From contig NZ_CANLTR010000001.1 in the NCBI RefSeq assembly GCF_947494055.1, positions 310,001 to 374,000 on the forward strand: 64,000 nt of DNA, read 5' to 3'. The first letter of the stretch is position 1, and each line of letters opens with the position of its first letter. Below are positions 17,473 to 25,845 of this stretch, piece by piece. Source of the DNA: an uncultured Jannaschia sp. Its GTDB lineage: Bacteria > Pseudomonadota > Alphaproteobacteria > Rhodobacterales > Rhodobacteraceae. The notes beneath the pieces are model-generated. The model worked only from the letters and a program-made list of their open reading frames with translations. It did not search any database and was not told the DNA's origin. The position numbers and the translations under genes were made by a program.

Positions 17473-18456
17473 TCAGCCGATCGCCGGCCGCCCGCCGGCC
17501 GCCGCGTAGGCCGCGTCGATCACCGCCTGGGTGCCGCGCGCATCCTCGAGGGTCCATGGGAAGGCAGCCTCCCCGCGGATCGCCGCGCCGAACGCCTCGA
17601 CCTGGCGGACGTACTGGTTCTCGCCCGGCCAGGCGCGGTGGTGGATCACGCCGTCGGTGCCGCGCCATTCAACCGCCGCCTCCTTGAAGCGCCCGGCATT
17701 GAAGGGCGCCGTCAGCCGGATCAGGCCCCGGTCGCCGTGGAACAGCATGAACTGCTCCGGCAGCAGCCGCATCGAATTGACCCAATGCGCCGTGAACCCG
17801 TCGAACCGGGCCGAGACCCTCGCCAGCACGTCGCACCCGTCCTCCCAGTCGATGTCGGCATGGGTGATCTCGACCGGCTCCGACCGCGTGGCCCAACGGG
17901 TCGCCCCGTAGGTATAGACCCCGATATCCGGCAGCGCCCCGCCCCCGGTCGCCGCGACGTTGCGGATGTTCCGCGGGTCACTCGAATTGTCGTAGCTGAA
18001 CACGCCCTCCACGTGGCGCAGCCGCCCGACGGCGCCGTCGTCGAGAAGTTGCCGCGCGAGCTGCCATTGGGGATGGTGGACGATCATGTAGCCCTCGGAC
18101 GCGACGAGCCCGGTCCGGTCGCGCGCCTCGATCAGCGGCGCGATGTCCTCGGCCTGCATCGCCACCGGCTTCTCGACGAGGACGTGCTTGCCCGCCTCGA
18201 GCGCCTTCACGCCCCATTCGACATGCAGCGTGTGGGGCAGCGGCACGTAAACCGCGTCGATTTCCGGATCGGACAGCAGGGCATCGTAGCTGTCATGGAC
18301 CCTGAGCCCGGGGGCCAGCTCGGCGAAGGGCGTGGCCTTGTCGGGGCTTCGCGTCGCGAGCGCGGCGAGGACATGCCCCCGCGACGCGTGGATCGCCGGA
18401 CCCATCTCCCGCTGCGCGAAGTTCGATGCGCCCAGTATGCCCCATCTGATGGTCAT
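17473..18456 (-). CDS. Gfo/Idh/MocA family oxidoreductase
   Basis: 327 residues. Rossmann start WGILGASNFAQREMGPAI, followed by AVYVPLPHTLHVEW and the signature LVEKPVAM (EKP motif). The C-terminal alpha/beta domain begins near residue 130. NAD(P)-dependent sugar or inositol-type dehydrogenase; the substrate cannot be fixed from sequence and there are no sugar-catabolic neighbours. I start at ATG 18456 (MTIRWGILGASN); the frame from 18570 adds 38 residues with no similarity. Confidence 0.9.
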   Translation of the reverse strand: MTIRWGILGASNFAQREMGPAIHASRGHVLAALATRSPDKATPFAELAPGLRVHDSYDALLSDPEIDAVYVPLPHTLHVEWGVKALEAGKHVLVEKPVAMQAEDIAPLIEARDRTGLVASEGYMIVHHPQWQLARQLLDDGAVGRLRHVEGVFSYDNSSDPRNIRNVAATGGGALPDIGVYTYGATRWATRSEPVEITHADIDWEDGCDVLARVSARFDGFTAHWVNSMRLLPEQFMLFHGDRGLIRLTAPFNAGRFKEAAVEWRGTDGVIHHRAWPGENQYVRQVEAFGAAIRGEAAFPWTLEDARGTQAVIDAAYAAAGGRPAIG

Positions 18457-18526
18457 TCGTCCGTCCCCCTCTGATCGGCGCCACACTGATGACGCGATCT
18501 CCGGGAGGCAAGGCCCGCGGCCGGGC

Positions 18527-18796
18527 CTATTTGAGCTGGCTGTCCTTGCTGCCGCGGCGATTGATCCCACCGCGCGGCGCGGCGCGGGTGTCGCGCTGGC
18601 CCGCGCAGTCGACGCAAAGCTTTACGCCGGGAATGGCCTGCCGCCGCGCTTCGGGGATCGGCTCTTCGCATTCGGCGCAATGCGTCCGGCTCTCGCCCGA
18701 GGGTCCCTGCCGCGCCTTCAGGCGCGTCAGCTCGTCGGCGATCGACGCCTCGATCTGCTCGCTCACCGCGCCGTCGCGCGTCCATCCACCGGCCAT
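18527..18796 (-). CDS. DksA/TraR-type C4 zinc-finger protein
   Basis: 89 residues. A CAECEEPIPEARRQAIPGVKLCVDC four-cysteine zinc finger in the C-terminal half matches the DksA/TraR family; the N-terminal part is a short helix (EQIEASIADELTRLKARQG). It lacks the long coiled coil of full DksA, so it resembles TraR/YbiI-like small members that bind RNA polymerase. It lies 25 bp from the rpoH stop on the same strand, so it may be read with rpoH. Function not proven. Confidence 0.85.
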   Translation of the reverse strand: MAGGWTRDGAVSEQIEASIADELTRLKARQGPSGESRTHCAECEEPIPEARRQAIPGVKLCVDCAGQRDTRAAPRGGINRRGSKDSQLK

Positions 18797-18821
18797 CGTA
18801 TCTCCCCCCGCGTCGCGCCCG

Positions 18822-19718
18822 TCAGGCCGGAACCATGCCGGTCTGCCGCGCGAGATCGCGCACGCGCTTCGACAGCTTCTCGAACGCCCGGACCTCGATC
18901 TGCCGGATACGCTCGCGGCTGACGCCGTATTTCGCCGAAAGGTCCTCCAGCGTTACCGTCTCCTCGTTCAGACGCCGCTGGGTCAGGATGTCCTTCTCGC
19001 GATCGTTGAGCACGTCCATCGCCTCGGACATGAGCCCGATCCGGCTCTCGTATTCGTCGCGCTCGGCGTAGTCGCTCGCCTGGTCGGCATCGTCGTCGGC
19101 CAGCCAGTCCTGCCACTGCGTCGTGGAATCCCCGTCGGACCCGACCATGACGTTGAGCGAGGCGTCGCCGCCGGACATGCGCCGGTTCATCGACGTCACC
19201 TCGTCCTCGGTCACGCCGAGATCGGTGGCGATGCGCTGCACGTTCTCGGGGCGCAGATCGCCCTCCTCCAGCGCGCCGATGCGGTTCTTCGCCTTCCGGA
19301 GGTTGAAGAACAGCTTCTTCTGGGCGCTCGTCGTGCCGAGCTTGACCATCGACCAGGACCGAAGGACGTATTCCTGGATCGCGGCGCGGATCCACCACAT
19401 CGCGTAGGTCGCCAGCCGGAAGCCCTTCTCGGGGTCGAACTTCTTGACGGCCTGCATCAGGCCCACATTCGCCTCGGAGATGACCTCGGCCTGCGGCAGA
19501 CCGTAGCCGCGGTAGCCCATCGCAATCTTGGCGGCGAGGCGCAGGTGGGAGGTGACCATCTTGTGCGCGGCCGCGGTGTCCCCCTCCTCGACCCAGCGCT
19601 TGGCCAGCATGTATTCCTCTTCCGGCTCCAACATCGGGAACTTCCGGATTTCCTGCAGATAGCGGTTCAGCCCCGCTTCGGGGCTGGGGGCCGGCAGATT
19701 CGCATAGGTGGCAGCCAT
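18822..19718 (-). CDS. rpoH: RNA polymerase sigma-32 factor (heat shock)
   Basis: 298 residues, full length for alphaproteobacterial RpoH. Region 2 is clear: MVTSHLRLAAKIAMGYRGYGLPQAEVISEANVG and the RpoH box QKKLFFNLRKAK; region 4 carries the helix-turn-helix LEDLSAKYGVSRERIRQIE. Directs transcription of heat-shock and, in many Rhodobacteraceae, singlet-oxygen stress genes. A GAGGGAG ribosome site precedes ATG 19718. The 211-bp gap upstream is comparatively AT-rich and likely holds the promoter. Confidence 0.97.
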   Translation of the reverse strand: MAATYANLPAPSPEAGLNRYLQEIRKFPMLEPEEEYMLAKRWVEEGDTAAAHKMVTSHLRLAAKIAMGYRGYGLPQAEVISEANVGLMQAVKKFDPEKGFRLATYAMWWIRAAIQEYVLRSWSMVKLGTTSAQKKLFFNLRKAKNRIGALEEGDLRPENVQRIATDLGVTEDEVTSMNRRMSGGDASLNVMVGSDGDSTTQWQDWLADDDADQASDYAERDEYESRIGLMSEAMDVLNDREKDILTQRRLNEETVTLEDLSAKYGVSRERIRQIEVRAFEKLSKRVRDLARQTGMVPA

Positions 19719-19929
19719 GTCTGCGCTCCCTCATGTTAACGGTTTTAACACCCTTTCGCTCGGAGATGGGTCCGAGCTAACGGAAAATCAACGATTCAAA
19801 CGTTACGATCCCGTTACCAAAGGTTGACCGTAACTATTCGTTCCCGCTGATGAACGACAGGGTTGGAACGGCGGGGTCTCTGTGCTCCACCGCGCAGGAC
19901 CGCGGCCCGTCCTGCCTCGACGCGGAGGC

Positions 19930-20934
19930 TCAGGCTCGCAACGCGGCGAGCAGCGCCTCCATGTCCACCGGGAGCGGCGACTCGAACCGCTCGCTCCGTC
20001 CCGTGACCGGATGGACGAAGCCGAGCGTCGCGGCATGCAGCGCCTGACGCGGGAACGTTTCCACCGCAGACCCGGCGGGATGGTCGCGCGGGAGGCGCCG
20101 GTGGCCGCCATAGACCGGATCGCCGATCAAGGCATGACCGGAATGGGCCAGGTGCACGCGGATCTGATGCGTCCGGCCCGTCTCCAGCCGACATTCGAGC
20201 AGCGCGGCCACGCCCATCGCCTCCAGCACCCGCGCCCGCGTCACCGCGTGGCGTCCGCCGTCCCACGTCACCGCCTGTCGCTGGCGGTCGGTCCGGTGCC
20301 GGGCGAGCCGGGTGGTGATCTTCAGCGTGTCGCCCGCCTCCCAGCTGACGCCGCGCGTGCCGCGCAGGCGGGGATCGCCGGCATCGGGCACGCCGTGGCA
20401 AATCGCCATGTAGCGGCGGTCGACGCTGTGCGCCTCGAACTGCGCGGCGAGACCGTGATGCGCGGCGTCGGACTTCGCGACGACCAGCAGACCGCTCGTG
20501 TCCTTGTCGATCCGATGCACGATCCCGGGCCGTCTCTCGCCCCCGACCCCCGACAGGTCGCCGCCGAAATGATGCAGGAGCGCGTTGACGAGCGTGCCTC
20601 CGGGACTGCCGGGCGCGGGATGGACGACCATGCCGGCGGGCTTGTCGATCACGATGAGGTCCGCGTCCTCGTGCAGGATGCGCAGGGAAATGTCCTCCGC
20701 CCGCGTCTCCGGGTCGTCCGCCACCGGCACCCGGACCACGACTGCGTCGCCGGCGCTCACCCGGTCTCGGGCGGCGGCCGTCGCGCCGTTCACCGTGACC
20801 GCGCCCTCGGCGATCAGGCGTGCCAGCCGCGAGCGGCTCAGATGCGCCTCGGCTGGCACGTCGCGGGCGATTGCCTTATCGAGGCGCGGCGGCGGATCGG
20901 CCGCGATGGCGAAGGTGACGATCGTGTCGGACAT
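19930..20934 (-). CDS. rluD: RluA-family 23S rRNA pseudouridine synthase
   Basis: 334 residues. An S4 RNA-binding domain at residues about 15-75 (RLDKAIARDVP...LIAEGAVTVNG) and a catalytic domain with HRIDKDTSGLLVVAK, whose Asp is the nucleophile, and the RTHQIRVHLAHSGHALIGDPVYGG block. The RluD assignment is by size and layout; RluA-family members can differ in target uridines. Start ATG 20934; its codon overlaps the ATG of the divergent DUF6476 gene by 2 bp. GGGGGG just upstream could be its ribosome site. Confidence 0.92.
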   Translation of the reverse strand: MSDTIVTFAIAADPPPRLDKAIARDVPAEAHLSRSRLARLIAEGAVTVNGATAAARDRVSAGDAVVVRVPVADDPETRAEDISLRILHEDADLIVIDKPAGMVVHPAPGSPGGTLVNALLHHFGGDLSGVGGERRPGIVHRIDKDTSGLLVVAKSDAAHHGLAAQFEAHSVDRRYMAICHGVPDAGDPRLRGTRGVSWEAGDTLKITTRLARHRTDRQRQAVTWDGGRHAVTRARVLEAMGVAALLECRLETGRTHQIRVHLAHSGHALIGDPVYGGHRRLPRDHPAGSAVETFPRQALHAATLGFVHPVTGRSERFESPLPVDMEALLAALRA

Positions 20935-21211
20935 GAACCCCCCGGAGCCGCCGAACCTGCGGTTTCTCAGGCTTCTCGTCACGATCCTGACGGCGGTGAT
21001 GATCGCCGGGCTGATAACGATCGTGGCGCTGCTTGTCACGCGCCTGCCGGGCGCGGCGGTCCGGGTACCGGCGGCCCTCGACATGCCCGACGGGACGGCG
21101 GTCAACGCCGTCACGCAGGCACCGGGCTTTTGGCTCGTGACGACGGAGGACGGGCGCGTCCTCCTCTTCGAGCCGGACGGAACGTTCCGGCGCGAGATCG
21201 CGCTCGAGTGA
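20933..21211 (+). CDS. DUF6476 family small membrane protein
   Basis: 92 residues: proline-rich start MNPPEPPNLRFLRLL, one membrane helix (about residues 14-36, LVTILTAVMIAGLITIVALL), then a soluble part that reads like a small beta domain (GFWLVTTEDGRVLLFEPDGTFRREIALE). This family sits next to rluD in many Rhodobacteraceae. Role unknown. The start is fixed by family likeness; the earlier in-frame ATG (MAKVTIVSD) would run inside the antisense rluD start region. Confidence 0.8.
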   Translation: MNPPEPPNLRFLRLLVTILTAVMIAGLITIVALLVTRLPGAAVRVPAALDMPDGTAVNAVTQAPGFWLVTTEDGRVLLFEPDGTFRREIALE

Positions 21212-21366
21212 GGCCGGCTACCGACGGGGGACGAGACGGTCGGCCCGCGGGATTTTAGCAATCTTCTCGACAAAACAGCCTGGTAATCCGACGCCGGTCG
21301 CGACCCGTTTAACCACGCCGTAACGCCGGCCATGCGACCCAGCGGATCGATCCCGGAGGTTGACCC

Positions 21367-22200
21367 ATGCCGCATCCCGTCGTTTCCGAGCCCGGTTCCG
21401 AAGACCCGCTGACCTTCGCCGTCTGCGAGCGGGACAAGTCGACCCTGCAGATGGTGCGCGAGGCGCTCGAGGACGGCAACGTCATGCTGGCCTACCAGCC
21501 GGTGGTCGGTGCAACGAACGGGAAGCCGGCTTTTTACGAGGGCCTGATCCGTGTCCTCGACGACAAGGGCCGGATCATTCCGGCGGGCCAGTTCATGGAC
21601 GTCGTCGAGACGCAGGAACTCGGCCGCGAGATGGATTGCGCCACCTTGCGTTGCGGCCTCAACGCGCTGGCCCGGACCCCCGCCCTGCGCCTGTCGATCA
21701 ACATGTCGGCGCGCTCGATCGGCTATCCGAAATGGCTGCAGATCCTGAAGCGGTGGCTGAAGGAGGACGAGACCGTCGCCGAGCGGCTGATCCTCGAGAT
21801 GAACGAGGATTCGGTCATGCAGGTGCCCGAACTGGTCAAGACGTTCATGACCGACCTGCAACCCGCAGGGATCACCTTCGCCCTCGACAATTTCGGCGCG
21901 GGCCGGACCTCGTTCCGCCATCTCAAGAACTTTTACTTCGACATCATCAAGATCGACCGCTCCTTCGTGCGCGATTGCGACACCGATGCCGACAACCAGT
22001 GCATCCTCGCCGCGCTCATCACCATCGGGGAGCAGTTCGACATGTTCACGGTCGCCGAAGCGGTGGAGACGCAGGCCGAGGCGGAGTTCCTCGTCAATGC
22101 GGGGATCGACTGCATGCAGGGCTATTACTACGGCGCGCCCGAGGTGAAGCCCGCCTGGCTGCCGCCGGTGAAGGGGCACCGCGCCGCCCGCGCCGGCTGA
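21367..22200 (+). CDS. EAL-domain protein, variant active site
   Basis: 277 residues, essentially one EAL domain with no sensor or membrane part. Family landmarks: EGLIR at residues 58-62 (the EAL motif as EGL), SINMSA, LEMNE, DNFGAGRTS at residue 174, DIIKIDRSFV with the catalytic-pocket Lys, VAEAVET and QGYYYGAP. The usual Asp-Asp pair reads Asp-Asn here, so c-di-GMP hydrolysis is uncertain; it could be a weak enzyme or a nucleotide-binding effector. Transcribed alone with 155 bp upstream. Confidence 0.88.
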   Translation: MPHPVVSEPGSEDPLTFAVCERDKSTLQMVREALEDGNVMLAYQPVVGATNGKPAFYEGLIRVLDDKGRIIPAGQFMDVVETQELGREMDCATLRCGLNALARTPALRLSINMSARSIGYPKWLQILKRWLKEDETVAERLILEMNEDSVMQVPELVKTFMTDLQPAGITFALDNFGAGRTSFRHLKNFYFDIIKIDRSFVRDCDTDADNQCILAALITIGEQFDMFTVAEAVETQAEAEFLVNAGIDCMQGYYYGAPEVKPAWLPPVKGHRAARAG

Positions 22201-22362
22201 GGCGTCCGCCGGCGCCCCGCGCGCCCTTTCGGCACACCTCCGGCATCTTCGCTGTTTACCCTTTCCACACGCTCGGGCTAGGCAGGACGGGATCGCCGCA
22301 CGGGCGCGGGTTGGGGGAGGCCCGTTCCGCGCACCGGCGGCACCCGAACAAGGATGTCTGCC

Positions 22363-23538
22363 ATGACCAATGTCGTGATCGCCTCGGCTGCCCGCACGCC
22401 CGTCGGATCGTTCCTCGGAGCCTTCGCCAACACGCCCGCGCATGAGCTCGGGGCTGCCGTGATCGAGGAGGTCGTCGCCCGCGCCGGCGTCGACAAGTCC
22501 GAAATCTCCGAGACCATCCTGGGCCAGGTCCTGACCGCCGCGCAGGGTCAGAATCCGGCGCGGCAGGCGCATATCATGGCCGGCCTTCCCGAGGAGAGCG
22601 CCGCTTGGGGCATCAACCAGGTCTGCGGCTCGGGCCTGCGCGCCGTCGCCCTCGGCGCCCAGCACATCCAGCTCGGCGACGCCGCGATCATCGTCGCCGG
22701 CGGGCAGGAGAGCATGTCGCTCGCCCCCCACGCCCAGACCATGCGGCAGGGGCAGAAGATGGGCAACATGAAGCTCGTCGACACGATGATCACCGACGGC
22801 CTCTGGGATGCGTTCAACGATTACCACATGGGCACGACCGCCGAGAACGTCGCCGAGAAGTGGCAGATCAGCCGCGATCAGCAGGACGAGTTCGCCGTCG
22901 CCAGCCAGAACAAGGCCGAGGCCGCCCAGAAGGAGGGCCGCTTCAAGGACGAGATCGTGGGCTTCACCGTCAAGACCCGCAAGGGCGAGACGGTCGTCGA
23001 TCAGGACGAGTATATCCGCCACGGCGCCAACATGGAGGCGATGCAGAAGCTGCGTCCGGCCTTCGCCAAGGACGGCTCGGTCACGGCCGCGAACGCCTCC
23101 GGTCTCAACGACGGGGCAGCCGCCACGCTGCTGATGTCGGTCGAGGAGGCGGAGAAGCGCGGCATCGAGCCGCTTGCCCGCATCGTCAGCTACGCGACCG
23201 CTGGGCTCGACCCGAAGGTGATGGGCGTGGGCCCGATCTACGCCTCACGCCGCGCGCTCGAGAAGGCCGGCTGGAAGGTCGACGACCTCGACCTCGTGGA
23301 GGCGAACGAGGCCTTCGCCGCGCAGGCCTGCGCGGTGAACAAGGACATGGGCTGGGACCCGTCGATCGTGAACGTGAACGGCGGCGCCATCGCCATCGGC
23401 CACCCGATCGGCGCGTCCGGCGCCCGCGTGCTCAACACGCTGCTCTACGAGATGAAGCGCCGCGACGCGAAGAAGGGCCTCGCCACGCTCTGCATCGGCG
23501 GCGGCATGGGCGTCGCCATGTGCGTCGAGCGTCCCTGA
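22363..23538 (+). CDS. phaA: Acetyl-CoA C-acetyltransferase (beta-ketothiolase)
   Basis: 391 residues, biosynthetic thiolase length. Acyl-enzyme Cys in [16 protein letters not shown]-terminal [14 protein letters not shown] (His) and [11 protein letters not shown] (second Cys). Condenses two acetyl-CoA to acetoacetyl-CoA. The ATG at 22363 has AAGGA eight bases upstream, better than the ATG at 22354. It is the first gene of a phaA-patatin-phaB run on one strand. Confidence 0.95.
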   Translation: MTNVVIASAARTPVGSFLGAFANTPAHELGAAVIEEVVARAGVDKSEISETILGQVLTAAQGQNPARQAHIMAGLPEESAAWGINQVCGSGLRAVALGAQHIQLGDAAIIVAGGQESMSLAPHAQTMRQGQKMGNMKLVDTMITDGLWDAFNDYHMGTTAENVAEKWQISRDQQDEFAVASQNKAEAAQKEGRFKDEIVGFTVKTRKGETVVDQDEYIRHGANMEAMQKLRPAFAKDGSVTAANASGLNDGAAATLLMSVEEAEKRGIEPLARIVSYATAGLDPKVMGVGPIYASRRALEKAGWKVDDLDLVEANEAFAAQACAVNKDMGWDPSIVNVNGGAIAIGHPIGASGARVLNTLLYEMKRRDAKKGLATLCIGGGMGVAMCVERP

Positions 23539-23577
23539 CACGACGGAGGGACCGGGTTTGCGCCCGGTCCACACCGC

Positions 23578-24429
23578 ATGCCCGGCACGCCCCTCCCCTA
23601 CGAGCAGATCGTCTTCTCCGGCGGCGGACTGCGGTGCTTCTGGCACGGCGGCTGGATGGCGGCCGTCGAGGAGACCTGCGGATTGACGCCCGCCCGGGTC
23701 ACGGGCAGTTCGGGCGGGGCACTCTCCGCCGCGGCCTGGCTCGCCGATCGGGAAGACGCGTTGCGCGAACGTTTCACCCGTGCGCTGCGGGGGCAGGCCG
23801 TGAACGTCACGCTGACGGATGTCGACGACGATGACGGCCGGACCCCGCATCAGCGGCTGTACGAGACGATCGTCGCCGACACCATCAACCCCGGGGCATG
23901 CGCGCGCATTGCCGACGGCCCCGTCTTCCAGATTTCCGTCTCCACGCCCGGCGGGTCGGCCGCGCCCCTGCTGCGGGCGCTCGCCGGCGGGGCGATCTAC
24001 GAGGTCGAACAGGCGTTCTCGCCCATCCCGCGTCCCCGCCTGTCGTCCGTCACCGGCATGGAGCAGCGCCTGATCGACGCGAACAGGGCGGCGCGCGACG
24101 GCACGCTGGCCGACCTCATCCGCATGGCGGCGACCGTGCCCCCGGCCTTCCGGCCGGACGAATGGGACGGCGAGCACGTCTTCGACGGCGGCATGGTCGA
24201 CAAGGCCCCCTTGCCGGAGCCCGATCGCGGACCGACGCTCGTCCTGCTGACGAAGCGGTTTCACGCGCTGCCCGACGACGACGGCGGCCGCATCACCTTT
24301 GTCGAACCATCCGAGGATGTGCTGCCGGGCGCGAAGCTCGACTTCACCGATCCCGACCTGCCCGCCCACGCCTGGGCGCAGGGACGCGCGGATGGCCTCG
24401 CCTGGCGCGACGCCTACATCCGGACCTGA
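23578..24429 (+). CDS. Patatin-like phospholipase inside the pha cluster
   Basis: 283 residues. Oxyanion loop SGGGLRCFWHGGW near the N-terminus, nucleophile elbow GSSGG (Ser, residues about 43-47) and the dyad Asp in DGGMVDKAPL. These define a patatin-type Ser-Asp lipid acyl hydrolase. No signal peptide, so cytoplasmic. It lies 39 bp after phaA and 17 bp before phaB, so it is very likely co-transcribed with polyhydroxybutyrate precursor genes; a link to granule lipid or polymer turnover is inference only. Confidence 0.88.
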   Translation: MPGTPLPYEQIVFSGGGLRCFWHGGWMAAVEETCGLTPARVTGSSGGALSAAAWLADREDALRERFTRALRGQAVNVTLTDVDDDDGRTPHQRLYETIVADTINPGACARIADGPVFQISVSTPGGSAAPLLRALAGGAIYEVEQAFSPIPRPRLSSVTGMEQRLIDANRAARDGTLADLIRMAATVPPAFRPDEWDGEHVFDGGMVDKAPLPEPDRGPTLVLLTKRFHALPDDDGGRITFVEPSEDVLPGAKLDFTDPDLPAHAWAQGRADGLAWRDAYIRT

Positions 24430-24446
24430 TAGAGGAGGAGAACATC

Positions 24447-25172
24447 ATGTCCCGTATCGCAATCGTCACCGGCGGCAGCCGCGGCATCGGGGGCGCCGTG
24501 AGCCGCGCCCTTGCGGAGGCCGGCTGCAAGGTGGCGGCGACCTATGCCGGCAACGACGAGAAGGCCCGCGCCTTCACCGAGGAGACCGGCATCAAGACCT
24601 ACAAATGGAACGTCGGCGACTACGCCGCCTGCAAGGACGGCATCGCGCAGGTGGAGGCCGATCTCGGCCCCGTCGAGATCCTCGTCAATAACGCCGGGAT
24701 CACCCGCGACGCGCCGTTCCACAAGATGACGCCCGAGCAATGGTCGGAGGTCATCGACACCAACCTGACCGGCGTCTTCAACATGACGCACAACGTCTGG
24801 GCCGGCATGCGCGAGCGGAAGTTCGGGCGCATCGTCACAATCAGCTCGATCAACGGGCAGAAGGGCCAGTTCGCGCAGGCGAACTACGCCGCCGCCAAGG
24901 CCGGCGACATCGGCTTCACCAAGGCGCTGGCGCAGGAGGGGGCGCGGGCCGGGATCACGGTGAACGTGGTCGCGCCGGGCTACATCAACACCGAGATGAT
25001 GAGCACGATCCCGGAGAAGGTGATGAACGAGGTCATCCTGCCGCAGATCCCCGTGGGTCGCCTGGGCGAGGCCGACGAGATCGCGCGCGCGGTCGCGTTC
25101 CTCGTCTCCGACGAGGCCGGCTTCATCACCGGCTCGACACTGTCGGCGAATGGCGGCCAGTACCTGCACTGA
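24447..25172 (+). CDS. phaB: Acetoacetyl-CoA reductase
   Basis: 241 residues, classical short-chain dehydrogenase. NADPH site TGGSRGIGGAV, NNAG motif, catalytic Ser in ISSING and YAAAK Tyr/Lys pair, then PGYINTEMM. Reduces acetoacetyl-CoA to (R)-3-hydroxybutyryl-CoA for polyhydroxybutyrate. AGGAGGAG precedes ATG 24447. No polymerase gene phaC is in the window. Confidence 0.95.
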   Translation: MSRIAIVTGGSRGIGGAVSRALAEAGCKVAATYAGNDEKARAFTEETGIKTYKWNVGDYAACKDGIAQVEADLGPVEILVNNAGITRDAPFHKMTPEQWSEVIDTNLTGVFNMTHNVWAGMRERKFGRIVTISSINGQKGQFAQANYAAAKAGDIGFTKALAQEGARAGITVNVVAPGYINTEMMSTIPEKVMNEVILPQIPVGRLGEADEIARAVAFLVSDEAGFITGSTLSANGGQYLH

Positions 25173-25212
25173 TCGCGGCACATTGTGCGCCGGACCGCCA
25201 CCATGAAAGCAA

Positions 25213-25240
25213 GAAGGCCCGCCATTCGCGGCGGGCCTTC
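25213..25240. terminator. Bidirectional intrinsic terminator between phaB and DUF465
   Basis: GAAGGCCCGCC (25213-25223) pairs perfectly with GGCGGGCCTTC (25230-25240) across a 6-nt loop. It lies between convergent genes, 40 bp after the phaB stop and 18 bp before the DUF465 stop, with a C/T-rich run on the minus-strand side. Likely ends transcription in both directions. Confidence 0.8.
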
Positions 25241-25257
25241 GGTCGAATCGGGCCCCT

Positions 25258-25431
25258 CTAGTGGGCCATCGCGCTCAGCTTCGCGATCTCCTGCTTGATC
25301 GCGAGCTTCCGTTTCTTCATCTCCGTCAGAGCGATGCTGTCGACAGCCGGGCTTCGGGATTCCGTTTCCACCTGCTGGGAGAGGATCTCGTGCTTCTTCT
25401 GCAACGCCGTGAGATGGGACGTGAGCGACAT
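25258..25431 (-). CDS. DUF465 (YdcH-like) small protein
   Basis: 57 residues (MSLTSHLTALQKKHEILSQQ...MKKRKLAIKQEIAKL), a two-helix coiled-coil hairpin typical of DUF465 proteins. ATG 25431 has AAGGAGA upstream; the longer frame adds an unconserved start. Function unknown. Confidence 0.88.
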   Translation of the reverse strand: MSLTSHLTALQKKHEILSQQVETESRSPAVDSIALTEMKKRKLAIKQEIAKLSAMAH

Positions 25432-25564
25432 GGCATTCTCCTTGGATTGGACAGATGAACAGCACCACACGAGCTGAGGCGCTGTCATCAGAAATTCACG
25501 AAGCAGGCGGAATGTTGCAGCGTTTTTGAATTTACTTAATGAAAAATGCGTGAGGGGCTCGTTT

Positions 25565-25780
25565 TCAGGTCGAAACTGAAACGCCGTTGTCGCGCATGAC
25601 GGCCCGGGCCAGGAACAGGTCCCGTGCGGACACCATCATCCGGCGCGGAAGAATGCCGATCGAGCCCTCGAGCACCGAGATGTTCGCGTCGAGCACGAAG
25701 CATTCGATCCCCTCCCCCTCCAGCAATGCCGTGGCGAAGGCGACGATCGTCGGATCGTTGGTGCGCAGCAATTCCTTCAT
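25565..25780 (-). CDS. DUF2007 putative signal-transducing protein
   Basis: 71 residues from ATG 25780 (MKELLRTNDPTIVAFATALLEGEG). The pattern of a ferredoxin-like fold that binds small ligands, with ECFVLDANISVLEGSIG and PRRMMV, matches DUF2007, annotated as putative signal-transducing domain. Role not known. Divergent from the polyprenyl synthase gene. Confidence 0.82.
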   Translation of the reverse strand: MKELLRTNDPTIVAFATALLEGEGIECFVLDANISVLEGSIGILPRRMMVSARDLFLARAVMRDNGVSVST

Positions 25781-25845
25781 CGCGCGACAGCTAGGCACGG
25801 CGCGCGGGCTTGTCGAGCCACGCCGGATTCGCCATTGGAGGGTCG

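Noticed and set aside
19930-23022. 1,030-codon minus-strand frame
   Set aside because: Only the part up to 20934 is rluD; the rest is antisense to the EAL and phaA genes.
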